A stretch of DNA of 40,557 nucleotides from Actinomycetota bacterium (lineage in GTDB: Bacteria > Actinomycetota > Acidimicrobiia > Acidimicrobiales > Ilumatobacteraceae), in assembly GCA_009703055.1 (NCBI GenBank), contig WLGW01000009.1, forward strand, positions 1-40,557, in the 5' to 3' direction. The notes below the pieces were generated by a model. It saw nothing but the letters and a program-made list of their open reading frames with translations, searched no databases and was not told the DNA's origin. Of this stretch, positions 1-8,908 are shown piece after piece. The position numbers were made by a program, and so were the translations under genes. Position 1 is the first letter of the stretch; the number at the start of each line of letters is the position of its first letter.

Positions 1-48
1 AGGTTGGAAGCGTGCGATTGCCCTTGTACGGTAAGGGTCTAACTACGA

Positions 49-125
<77 letters not shown>

Positions 126-165
126 GTAGTGGATGTCAGCAATGACATTGCACTTCTACATTTCT

Positions 166-197
166 AAAACCCTCGGCCTCCACGGGTCGGGGGTTTT
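166..197 (+). terminator. Terminator-like hairpin downstream of tRNA-fMet
   Basis: AAAACCCTCG / CGGGGGTTTT 10-bp inverted repeat (one G:U) with 12-nt loop and T-rich 3' arm. Confidence 0.65.
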
Positions 198-305
198 GGT
201 TTTCTCGGGCAAAGTTCACATTCGTTGGGTTACTTCAACTGAGCCCATAAATGGCTGTACCTGCTCTAATTGTGAGTCCCCAAATTTTGATCGATTGAGC
301 GCATT

Positions 306-1463
306 ATGAGTATTCGAGGCGCGGCCTATATCGCCGGCATTTATGAACACCCAGGACGAGACCTTCCTGACCTGACCGTGTGGGATATTCACATCGATGT
401 TGCACTTGGTGCACTCGCTGATGCCGGCCTTGGCATGGAAGACGTTGACGCGTTGTTCTGTGATGGCACTGCCGGCTTTGGAGTTCTGACCCTCGCTGAT
501 TACTTCAACATCAGCCCCTCTTATGTGGACAGCACAGAGACCGGTGGTTCGTCGTATCTTGCTCATGTTGGTCACGCAGCAGCGGCCATTGCAGCAGGGA
601 AGTGCAACGTTGCATTGGTGACTCTCGCTGGGAAGCCGAAGAGCGGTTGGCAAGGTCCATCCTTCACCCCAGGACCAGAATCTGCATTTGAGCAGGTGTG
701 GGGAATGATGGGCGCGCCACATTCCTATGCGCTTGCAGCACAGCGTCACATGTATGAATTCGGCACCACGTCTGCACAGCTTGCAGAGATCAAAGTGGCT
801 GCGAGTATTCACGCACAGTACAACCCCAATGCATTCCTGCAAAAGGTTGTCACGGTGGAAGAAGTCGTGAATTCACCAATGGTTGCCGACCCATTGCATC
901 GTCTCGATTGTTGCGTTGTCACCGATGGCGGTGGCGCACTCGTGATTGTGTCGCCAGAGATTGCCAAGAAGCTCGGCAAGACCAACGCAAAAATTCTTGG
1001 CCATGGCGAAGCGGTAAAACACACCAACAACGGCCGTATTGATCTCACCCATACCGGTGCGGTGTGGTCGGGACCGAAGGCGTTTGCAGAAGCTGGTGTC
1101 ACGGCGAAAGACATCAACTACGCATCGATCTACGACAGCTTCACGATCACGGTGTTGCAAACCATTGAAGATCTTGGTTTCTGTGAAAAGGGGAAGGGCG
1201 GCGCATTTGTTGCCGATGGTGGCCTTGTTGCACCGTTTGGCAAGTTGCCGTTCAACACCGATGGTGGGGGATTGTGCAACAACCATCCTTCGAACCGTGG
1301 TGGCATCACCAAAGTGATCGAGGCAGTTCGGCAGTTGCGCGGTGAAGCACACCCTGCAGTGCAAGTACCGAACCCACAGGTTGCTCTCGCACATGGCACT
1401 GGCGGAAGTCTTGGCTCTCGTCATGGCTCGGTCACTCTTATTCTCGGACAGGAAGACGCATGA
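306..1463 (+). CDS. Thiolase family protein (acetyl-CoA acetyltransferase / SCP-x or Ltp2-like)
   Basis: 385-aa ORF; thiolase-like features (NVALVTLAGKP, CCVVTDGGGALVIVS, ASIYDSFTITVLQ, C-terminal ALAHGTGGSLGSRHGSVTLIL); paired with a DUF35 gene. Confidence 0.85.
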   Translation: MSIRGAAYIAGIYEHPGRDLPDLTVWDIHIDVALGALADAGLGMEDVDALFCDGTAGFGVLTLADYFNISPSYVDSTETGGSSYLAHVGHAAAAIAAGKCNVALVTLAGKPKSGWQGPSFTPGPESAFEQVWGMMGAPHSYALAAQRHMYEFGTTSAQLAEIKVAASIHAQYNPNAFLQKVVTVEEVVNSPMVADPLHRLDCCVVTDGGGALVIVSPEIAKKLGKTNAKILGHGEAVKHTNNGRIDLTHTGAVWSGPKAFAEAGVTAKDINYASIYDSFTITVLQTIEDLGFCEKGKGGAFVADGGLVAPFGKLPFNTDGGGLCNNHPSNRGGITKVIEAVRQLRGEAHPAVQVPNPQVALAHGTGGSLGSRHGSVTLILGQEDA

Positions 1464-1870
1464 GCACTTTGCCTACCCCCGCCCCAACAGTCACCCAGGC
1501 CAATGCTGCTTTCTGGGCAGCGACTGCAGAAGGTCGCTTTCAGTTGCAGCGATGCAATGAGTGCGACACGGTGTTGTGGTTCCCACGTCGTCATTGCCCA
1601 TCGTGTTGGACAGACAACGTTTCAACGTTTGATGCGAGTGGCAAGGGTGTTGTCTATAGCTTCACCGTCATCCGTAAGGGTGCCATGGCATACAAAGAAT
1701 CCGGTCCATTTGTCATTGCGTACGTAGAGCTTGCAGAAGGCCCGCGCGTGATGACGAACATCGTTAACTGCGATGTGGAGACCGTGAAGGTCGGCATGCC
1801 TGTCGAAGTGGTGTGGCATGACACCGGTCAGGGCAGTGCGTTGTATCGCTTTCGCCCCGTAGCGAACTAG
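1460..1870 (+). CDS. Zn-ribbon/OB-fold DUF35 protein, probable partner of the upstream thiolase
   Basis: Zinc-ribbon CNECDTVLWFPRRHCPSC followed by OB-fold-like GKGVVYSFTVIRKG; ATGA overlap with the thiolase. Confidence 0.88.
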   Translation: MSTLPTPAPTVTQANAAFWAATAEGRFQLQRCNECDTVLWFPRRHCPSCWTDNVSTFDASGKGVVYSFTVIRKGAMAYKESGPFVIAYVELAEGPRVMTNIVNCDVETVKVGMPVEVVWHDTGQGSALYRFRPVAN

Positions 1871-2446
1871 TTAGCGACTGGCTTCCAGCTGATACATCGG
1901 TAAGCCATCAACGGGTGTCCATAGCCCCGCACCCACTTGGGTGAAATACGGCTGTAATTGCTTTCGATACCACGCCGCACTGCGCTTGTACACCTGTAAA
2001 TCTGTGCCGCGAGAGTCAACGATGTTCTCGTAATCCCACTTTGTCGGAATCTCGAGATACAGCACGCATCGTGTTGCGGAGGCGAGGTTCTCAATTGCTT
2101 TGATGAACGATGTGTTGTCCAAGTACTGCAACACACTGTGGCAAATCACGAGGTCGTATTTGCCGCGAGGCTTCCACTCTGCGATGTTGCGCAGTTCGTG
2201 ATTCCAGGTCTCGCATGCATGCTCGCTCACATCAATGGAACGAACTGTGATCGCAGGATGATTCGTGTTGTACCAGTCGCGCCACATGCCCATGCCTGCA
2301 CCAACATCAAGAACTGTGGCGACATCCACACCCCACCAAGCACACATGCTGTGAACTGCTGTGGCGAGATGTGCGATGCGTTGCTCGTCATGAGCGCCAT
2401 CTTTGCCGTAGAACCTTTTGTAATAGGCGCGATCAAAACGAGTCAT
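1871..2446 (-). CDS. Class I SAM-dependent methyltransferase
   Basis: VLDVGAGMGMWRDW and DLVICHSVLQYL motifs; start trimmed from the ORF track to ATG at 2446 (MTRFDRAYYKRFYG) so it does not overlap the upstream gene. Confidence 0.8.
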   Translation of the reverse strand: MTRFDRAYYKRFYGKDGAHDEQRIAHLATAVHSMCAWWGVDVATVLDVGAGMGMWRDWYNTNHPAITVRSIDVSEHACETWNHELRNIAEWKPRGKYDLVICHSVLQYLDNTSFIKAIENLASATRCVLYLEIPTKWDYENIVDSRGTDLQVYKRSAAWYRKQLQPYFTQVGAGLWTPVDGLPMYQLEASR

Positions 2447-2456
2447 TGTGTTAACG

Positions 2457-3245
2457 CTACGACTTAAACCCTGATGCAATCCACACATCAACGCTGACGT
2501 GAGTAACAGGTGCTGCATCTGCCGCTGTTTGCCACACGAGTGGAGTCATGGAAAACAAGTCTTGGGCAGATTCTTCTGTGAGATCTAAATCAAATTGCAG
2601 GCGTTGGGCATTAGTGGCATGTGCCGGCGGTTCATCGCGACGTCGTTCCCGTTCAAGAATGTTTTCGTCACGCTTTGGACGCATCTGATGCAGGTGATGA
2701 GCACCAGGAGTCGCTGTGACCCATTGTCCGCATGGGGCAAGAACTCGCTGAAATTCTTCAAGGGAGTGTGGCGCAAAGATGCTGAACACTGCGTCGCATG
2801 ATTCATTGAGTACGGGAAGGCGAAACGCAGTCCCGACGACAAACTGCGCATCAGGTAGCAGCTTGCTGGCCATCTGTACGCCTCGCTTGGCGATGTCGAG
2901 GCCATATTGATCTGGGGATCTCATGTGCGACAAGTACGAACCCTCACCGCATCCGATATCGAGAACAGCTCCATCAACATCGCCGATTGTGTCGGCGACT
3001 GCTTGTGCGATGGGGTGATATGCACCCGTTGAAAGGAATCGTCGTCGTGCCGCGAGCGAATCCGGTGTGTCGCCTGACACGGTGCCTGCGGAGATTCGTC
3101 CAGCGACAAGGAGATTGAGGTATCCCTCCCGAGCGCGGTCAAAAGAATGACTATTCGGGCATTGAACACCACTTGTTGTCTCGTGAAAAGACAACCCACA
3201 GTGGGGGCATGCAAATACCGAGTGGTATTTCATCGCTTCTGCCAT
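2457..3245 (-). CDS. RlmA-like 23S rRNA (guanine-N1) methyltransferase
   Basis: N-terminal zinc finger CPHCGLSFHETTSGVQCPNSHSFDRAREGYLNLL plus VLDIGCGEGSYL SAM motif; typical RlmA architecture. Confidence 0.8.
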   Translation of the reverse strand: MAEAMKYHSVFACPHCGLSFHETTSGVQCPNSHSFDRAREGYLNLLVAGRISAGTVSGDTPDSLAARRRFLSTGAYHPIAQAVADTIGDVDGAVLDIGCGEGSYLSHMRSPDQYGLDIAKRGVQMASKLLPDAQFVVGTAFRLPVLNESCDAVFSIFAPHSLEEFQRVLAPCGQWVTATPGAHHLHQMRPKRDENILERERRRDEPPAHATNAQRLQFDLDLTEESAQDLFSMTPLVWQTAADAAPVTHVSVDVWIASGFKS

Positions 3246-3285
3246 CCCTGCAGTCTCGCATTAGGCTGAAGTAAAAGGAGTTGTC

Positions 3286-4302
3286 ATGGCAAACGCTGTG
3301 TTTACGGCAAAAAACACAGCACTCGTGGCATTGGGGTGCGTTGACGCCCCCCTTGAAGTGACCTCTGCCTGGATTGACGAGCAATTGGCTGAAACCTATG
3401 CCGCATGCGGCGCTCGCCCTGGTCTTCTCGAGCACGTCGCAGGCATCAAGAGTCGCCGCTGGTGGCCAGAAGGCACAACGTTCGACCAAGTGGCAGCACT
3501 AGCCGGTCGTGAGGCTCTCAAGAATGCCAATGTGCAGGCCTCAGATATTGATGTTCTGATTAGCACCTCAGTGTGTAAACACCATCTCGAGCCATCATTG
3601 GCCTCTGCAGTTCACCATCAACTCGGTTTGTCGTCTTCTGCAATGAATTTTGATTTGGCAAACGCGTGTCTTGGTTTCATCAATGCGATTTGGATTGCTT
3701 CACAGCTCATTGATTCTGGTCAGGTGCGGTATGTCCTCATCGTTGACGGCGAAGGCAGTCGGTACACCCAGGAAGAGACCATTCGTCGTCTTCAGATGCC
3801 GGGGACTACTGCCGAAGATATTTATGCCGAATTCGCTTCGTTGACATTGGGCTCTGGTGCAGTTGCTGCCGTGCTCGGACCAGCCGATCAGGGTGGCCAC
3901 CGCATTGTGGGCGGTGTGTCGCGTGCAGCAACAGAGCATCACGATTTGTGCATCGGCACTCTTGATCGAATGACAACCGATACACGTGGGTTGCTGGAAA
4001 ACGGTATTGCACTTGCGAATGATTGTTTTGTTGAGGCAGACCAATATGACAAGTGGAAGAACGACATCGACTGGTACATCTTGCATCAAGTCAGCAAAGT
4101 GCATACCGATGGGGTGTGTGCGCAATTAGGAATTGATCTTGCGAAGGTTCCTGTGTCTTTCCCTGAGTTGGGAAACGTTGGCCCCGCTGCAATCCCCCTG
4201 ACGATGGCGAACAATCAACATCTGTTTAAAGATGGCGACAACATTCTGTGTATGGGTATCGGCTCTGGTCTCAACGTCAGTTTTGTTGAACTGCAATGGT
4301 GA
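3286..4302 (+). CDS. oleA: OleA, thiolase-superfamily 3-oxoacyl-ACP synthase III-like acyl-CoA condensing enzyme
   Basis: KAS III-like fold with NACLG catalytic Cys, LEPSLAS glutamate region, WYILHQVSKVHTD histidine and GNVGPAAIP; immediately followed by oleBC and oleD. Confidence 0.9.
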   Translation: MANAVFTAKNTALVALGCVDAPLEVTSAWIDEQLAETYAACGARPGLLEHVAGIKSRRWWPEGTTFDQVAALAGREALKNANVQASDIDVLISTSVCKHHLEPSLASAVHHQLGLSSSAMNFDLANACLGFINAIWIASQLIDSGQVRYVLIVDGEGSRYTQEETIRRLQMPGTTAEDIYAEFASLTLGSGAVAAVLGPADQGGHRIVGGVSRAATEHHDLCIGTLDRMTTDTRGLLENGIALANDCFVEADQYDKWKNDIDWYILHQVSKVHTDGVCAQLGIDLAKVPVSFPELGNVGPAAIPLTMANNQHLFKDGDNILCMGIGSGLNVSFVELQW

Positions 4303-6713
4303 AAAACGTTCGGCAGTTGCCGGGCATCGACCCGACGTGGGTTCGTTCGTACACCATTCATCGAGATGGAAATAGTGAAACCATTGCGGTGCTGGAGGCG
4401 TCTCCAACCACCCCGATACGCGGAACTGTTGTGTGCGTCCATGGCAACCCCACGTGGTCGTACCTATGGAGACAGATCGTTCAAGAACTAGGCCAGGACT
4501 ATCGCGTGATTGCGATTGATCAACTGGGCATGGGTTTTTCGAGTCGCCCGATTGGTGCACGAACATTGGCCCAGCGCATTGAAGACCTTGATGCATTGAT
4601 TGACGCGGCAGATGTTCATGGGCAAGTCACTCTGATTGCTCATGACTGGGGTGGTCCTGTTGCGCTGGGGTGGGCAACGAAGAATAAAAAGCGTGTGGAA
4701 AAACTTGTGTTGTTCAATACCGGAACACACATTCCAACGACAGGTGTGCCAGGTCTCATTCGAGTATCGAATACACCGTTCTTGCGTAATGCCATTTGTT
4801 CCACGTCAAAGGCGTTCCTTGTTGGAGCAGTTGCGCCCACTGGCGGCATTCCTCGCGACATTCGTTCTGCTTATTACGCGCCATATGCCAGTGCGGCTCG
4901 CAGGCGTGCGATTGCTGACTTTGTTGCCGATATTCCTACGACTCCTAGTCATGTCTCCGCCGCAGAACTTCAACGCGTGGCAGAACAAGCGCATGAGATC
5001 AAGGTGCCCACATTGTTGATGTGGGGGACACGCGATTTTGTGTTCCACACAGGTGTTCTTGCAGATATGCAAAAGACATTCCCGCATGCTCACACCATCA
5101 CACTCGACATTGGGCACCTCTCACCAGAGCATCCAGACGCCGCACGATTGGTGCACGAATGGCTGGATAGTGCAGGTGCTCTTTCCGTTGGCGGCCCAGC
5201 GGAAGGCTTTGCAGACCTCAATGCTGCGATGCATCGTCGGGCGTCAACTACGCCGAACAGTGTGGCTGTTTTTGATGCCAAGGAAAAACTCACAACATCG
5301 TGGGCCGACTTGTTGTCGATGGTGCAATCAAGCAGAGGGCATCTTCGACGTGCTGGAGTGAAGTCGGGAGATCGAGTTGCGATTCTGACACCGTTTTCCG
5401 CCCAGACAATTGCCTGCATTTACGCTTGCTGGTCAGAAGGAATTGTGCCGGTTGTTGCAGATCCTGGTTTAGGGATCTCAAATATGCGCCGGGCTTTGCG
5501 AGAGAGCCGCCCGCAGTTTGTTCTCACGGTGCGTGCAACAAGAATTGCGTCGCGTGTCCTGCATCTTGCTCATCGTGCCCAGCGGCTTGACCTCGAAGAA
5601 GTGACGTCAATCAGTGGGCAAAGAGTGACTGAATCTCCTGCTGTGGTTGATTCTCAAGAGGCAGCAGTTCTGTACACCTCGGGAGCAACTGGCCCTGCAA
5701 AAGGTGTGGTCTACACCCACGGGCAACTACGTGCACTGGCACACGCAATTCAGCAGCAGTTTTCAATCACCGATGACGATGGAATCGCAGCGGCGTACAT
5801 TCCATTTGCGTTATACGGTCCTGCATGGGGTGTGCCTGTTGCACTTCCGAAAATCAACGTCGTTGCACCGGGCAAGCTGGCCGCCAAAGATCTTCACGAC
5901 GCACTCAACGGTGTCAACGGAACAATTCTCTTTGCCGCTCCGGCTCCGTTACGCAATGTCATCAAGGATGCAGCAGTTTTCCCCACTGTTCGTTGCATGA
6001 TGTCTGCTGGTGCTCCAGTGAGTGATGCTCTGCTGCATGACGTTGCACACGCGTTTCCTCATGCTGAACTTTTCAGTCCCTACGGAATGACAGAGATGTT
6101 GATTGTGACTGATGGTGTGCGGGCTGAAGCATCACACCATGAAGGAGTATCGGTGGGCCGCCCCTTGCCAGGTGTTGATGTCATGGTCTTGCCATTGGGT
6201 TTCACGTCCGACGATGTGGTTCATCCCGTTGCTGATGGCGTGACCGGAGAAGTGTTTGTGACAGGCCCGTGGCTTTCGGTGGGTTACGACCAGCACTGGC
6301 AACGCAACAGAGATGCCCGCGTGCAGTTCAACTCACGAGAATGGCATCGCACGGGCGATGTAGGCCATGTGAAGAATGGTCTCTTTATTGAGGGTAGAAG
6401 TGCTCATGTTCTTCGAATTGGCGACACAGTTTTGACACCAGTTCCGATTGAACAAGCGGTAGAGAATCTCCTTCCCGATGTCACAGTTGCTGCAGTGACT
6501 GTGCCCGTCGGTTCGTCTTCTGCGCTGGTCGTTGTGTTGTGTGACGGAGAGACAACAGGAGCAGCTGTGCGTCCGATTGAAATGAAGGTGCGCGAAGTGG
6601 CTCCCGATGTAGTCGCGGTGTTGTTTAAGAAGAAACTGCCCGTCGATCGTCGTCACAACTCAAAGATTGATCGCATCGCACTTGGCCAGTGGGCCAATGA
6701 ACAGTTGACCTGA
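4296..6713 (+). CDS. OleBC fusion: alpha/beta-hydrolase (OleB) plus AMP-dependent beta-lactone synthetase (OleC)
   Basis: N-terminal alpha/beta hydrolase (VVCVHGNPTWSYLW, VTLIAHDWGGPVALGW) and C-terminal adenylate-forming domain (VLYTSGATGPAKGVVYTHGQ, FSPYGMTE, EWHRTGDVG) in one 805-aa ORF. Confidence 0.92.
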   Translation: MVKNVRQLPGIDPTWVRSYTIHRDGNSETIAVLEASPTTPIRGTVVCVHGNPTWSYLWRQIVQELGQDYRVIAIDQLGMGFSSRPIGARTLAQRIEDLDALIDAADVHGQVTLIAHDWGGPVALGWATKNKKRVEKLVLFNTGTHIPTTGVPGLIRVSNTPFLRNAICSTSKAFLVGAVAPTGGIPRDIRSAYYAPYASAARRRAIADFVADIPTTPSHVSAAELQRVAEQAHEIKVPTLLMWGTRDFVFHTGVLADMQKTFPHAHTITLDIGHLSPEHPDAARLVHEWLDSAGALSVGGPAEGFADLNAAMHRRASTTPNSVAVFDAKEKLTTSWADLLSMVQSSRGHLRRAGVKSGDRVAILTPFSAQTIACIYACWSEGIVPVVADPGLGISNMRRALRESRPQFVLTVRATRIASRVLHLAHRAQRLDLEEVTSISGQRVTESPAVVDSQEAAVLYTSGATGPAKGVVYTHGQLRALAHAIQQQFSITDDDGIAAAYIPFALYGPAWGVPVALPKINVVAPGKLAAKDLHDALNGVNGTILFAAPAPLRNVIKDAAVFPTVRCMMSAGAPVSDALLHDVAHAFPHAELFSPYGMTEMLIVTDGVRAEASHHEGVSVGRPLPGVDVMVLPLGFTSDDVVHPVADGVTGEVFVTGPWLSVGYDQHWQRNRDARVQFNSREWHRTGDVGHVKNGLFIEGRSAHVLRIGDTVLTPVPIEQAVENLLPDVTVAAVTVPVGSSSALVVVLCDGETTGAAVRPIEMKVREVAPDVVAVLFKKKLPVDRRHNSKIDRIALGQWANEQLT

Positions 6714-6715
6714 AA

Positions 6716-7687
6716 ATGAAAGTTCTTGTCACGGGCGCCACCTCAATGATCGGCAGAAAAACTGCTGAAGAGCTGCTTCGTCGTGGGCATGATGTCCAGA
6801 TTCTTCAGCGTGGATCTTCTGATCTGGAAGTCCCCATTTTTCGTGGGGATATTCGTGATGCAGATGCAGTGCAGAAAGCAGTGAGCGGCTGTGACGTTGT
6901 GATTCACGCTGCAGCAAAGGTCGGAATCGTGGGTCGCATCTCTGAGTTTCGTGACATCAATGTTGTGGGAACACAGCACGTGATGAGTGCTGCTGTTGCT
7001 GCCGGTGCTCGGGGCGTTGTGTATGTGTCGTCTCCCTCTGTTTCGTACAGCACGACGCCTGTTCTCGGAGCTGTTTCACCACCTGCACGTGATGACGTGT
7101 TGGGTCATTACTCTCAGACAAAGTCTGTTGCAGAGCGTGCGGTGCTAGCGGATACGCGCATTGCAGCAGTTGCTCTTCGACCGCATTTGGTATGGGGACC
7201 AGGAGATACGCAACTTGTAGGCCGAATTGTGGAGCGGGCGCGACAGCGCCGCCTTGCATTGGTCAACAATGGTGAAGCAGTTGTTGATTCGACGTACATC
7301 GACAACGTTTCTGATGCGTTAGCCGCAGCTGCAGAGCGTGTGGGTGTGCAAGAGAACCTCAGTGGCCGTGCTTTGGTTGTCAGCAATGGTGAGCCTCGCA
7401 CGGTGGCAAGTTTGGTGCAGTCGATTTGTTCTGCTGCCAATGTTTCCTATGCACCACGAAACATTGGCTTGGGCGCTGCAGTGCGATTGGGAAAGGTGAT
7501 TGAGGCTGTGTACAAATTGCGGCCGCATTCAGAGCCACCTCTCACCGCATTCACCGCGTATCAATTGGGTATCTCGCATTGGTTTGACATCACTGAAACA
7601 AAGGAACTGCTGCAGTGGTCTCCACGGATCAGCCTTGATGAAGGCTTCGCACTACTTGCGCAGTCTTTTGCATCGCCTACGGAGTAG
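6716..7687 (+). CDS. oleD: OleD, NAD(P)-dependent 2-alkyl-3-ketoacid reductase (extended SDR)
   Basis: VLVTGATSMIGRKTAEELL nucleotide-binding motif and Y-x3-K (HYSQTKSVAE); 2 nt downstream of oleBC. Confidence 0.9.
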   Translation: MKVLVTGATSMIGRKTAEELLRRGHDVQILQRGSSDLEVPIFRGDIRDADAVQKAVSGCDVVIHAAAKVGIVGRISEFRDINVVGTQHVMSAAVAAGARGVVYVSSPSVSYSTTPVLGAVSPPARDDVLGHYSQTKSVAERAVLADTRIAAVALRPHLVWGPGDTQLVGRIVERARQRRLALVNNGEAVVDSTYIDNVSDALAAAAERVGVQENLSGRALVVSNGEPRTVASLVQSICSAANVSYAPRNIGLGAAVRLGKVIEAVYKLRPHSEPPLTAFTAYQLGISHWFDITETKELLQWSPRISLDEGFALLAQSFASPTE

Positions 7688-7699
7688 ACAGAGAGGTCG

Positions 7700-8104
7700 T
7701 TAGCCGATCTGAAGAAATTCCACCAAGTTGCCATCGGGATCTTCAACGATGGAAATGGTGACTCCCGAGCGAATGGCGGTGGGAGGAACTTGCACCTTAT
7801 GGCCAGCGTCTTTACACGCTTGTGTGATTTCTTCCAGGTTGCTGACCGAGATGGTGAAGTAGCGGTACCCACAAGCTGCCGTGATCGGTCCACCGACTGG
7901 ATGTGCTGGTGATGGGTCGGTGCTGACGAGCTTGATGGTGGTGGTGCCACACAACAATCGATGCATGTTCCCGCCTCCAGGCATTGGCATTGTGCCTTGC
8001 AGTTCGAATCCCAAGAGATCCTTGTAGAACGCCAGTGAGTTTTCGATGTTGCACACCACGATTCCGAGATCGATGGAGTCTTTGGTTACCTGTGCCTTGG
8101 TCAT
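7700..8104 (-). CDS. VOC/glyoxalase-fold family protein
   Basis: DLGIVVCNIENSLAFYKDLLGFELQG and SIVEDPDGNLVEFLQIG. Confidence 0.88.
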   Translation of the reverse strand: MTKAQVTKDSIDLGIVVCNIENSLAFYKDLLGFELQGTMPMPGGGNMHRLLCGTTTIKLVSTDPSPAHPVGGPITAACGYRYFTISVSNLEEITQACKDAGHKVQVPPTAIRSGVTISIVEDPDGNLVEFLQIG

Positions 8105-8194
8105 ACGGTCACCATAGTTGCCATTCGTTGCCCTATTTGCCGTCGAGATGAGAGTGACACATCGGAAGGCACGACAGAAGGCAAAATAGACGGG

Positions 8195-8908
8195 ATGACG
8201 ACGACGCGACGCTTTGTGGGCACTGTGGTGGCGATGACTGTCCTCATCGCATTGTTATCAGTGATGGTCATCATGCAGCGCGGTTACGTGCATGAGATTT
8301 ACGTGCTTCCTCAATCAGACGGTCGAACTTGGTTTGAGTGGTTCGACTGGTATTCCATCCGCCTTGCTCGTCGCCTTGTTGAGGACAAGTCATTTTTTGA
8401 AGCAACCGCACTTCTGGGACTTCGAGGACTAATTCTGACTTTCTGTGTGCCGATACTTGCGCTCGTTGCATGGCGACGGAGAACGTGGGCACCAATAGTC
8501 GGGTTTGTCATTGTTCTTCTCTTTGAAACTGGTCTTGCTGGTTCTATGAAAATGGCAATGGGTCGACAATTTCCATGGGAGTCATGGCCACGTATGGGTG
8601 CGTTGGAATCTGGGGAACTTGCGTTTCCTTCCGGTCATGCAACGAATGTGGTGGCGCTACTCGGATACATGGCGTGGTACTTCACCAAGGCGGGCTCGAT
8701 CATGCGCAAGGTTGCGTGGGGTCTGGTAGCTACGGCATCAATCATTGTCAGTGTTTCGTCATGGTTGATCCGAACACATTGGCCAACCGACCTAGCCGCA
8801 GGAACTGCGTATGGCGTGATTGCTCTTGTGACGGTGATTGCGTTGTACAACGCGGCAGGACTTAATCCTTCGGCCACTGCTCAGCATTCGCCAACAACTC
8901 GTCCCTGA
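8195..8908 (+). CDS. PAP2-superfamily membrane phosphatase
   Basis: Multiple TM segments; AFPSGHATNVVA and IRTHWPTDLAAGTAYG match the PAP2 signature (PSGH, SRxxxxxHxxxD-like). Confidence 0.85.
   Translation: MTTTRRFVGTVVAMTVLIALLSVMVIMQRGYVHEIYVLPQSDGRTWFEWFDWYSIRLARRLVEDKSFFEATALLGLRGLILTFCVPILALVAWRRRTWAPIVGFVIVLLFETGLAGSMKMAMGRQFPWESWPRMGALESGELAFPSGHATNVVALLGYMAWYFTKAGSIMRKVAWGLVATASIIVSVSSWLIRTHWPTDLAAGTAYGVIALVTVIALYNAAGLNPSATAQHSPTTRP

Noticed and set aside
216-842. 208-aa minus-strand ORF
   Set aside because: Antisense to the thiolase gene, Cys/His-rich low-plausibility protein; shadow ORF.
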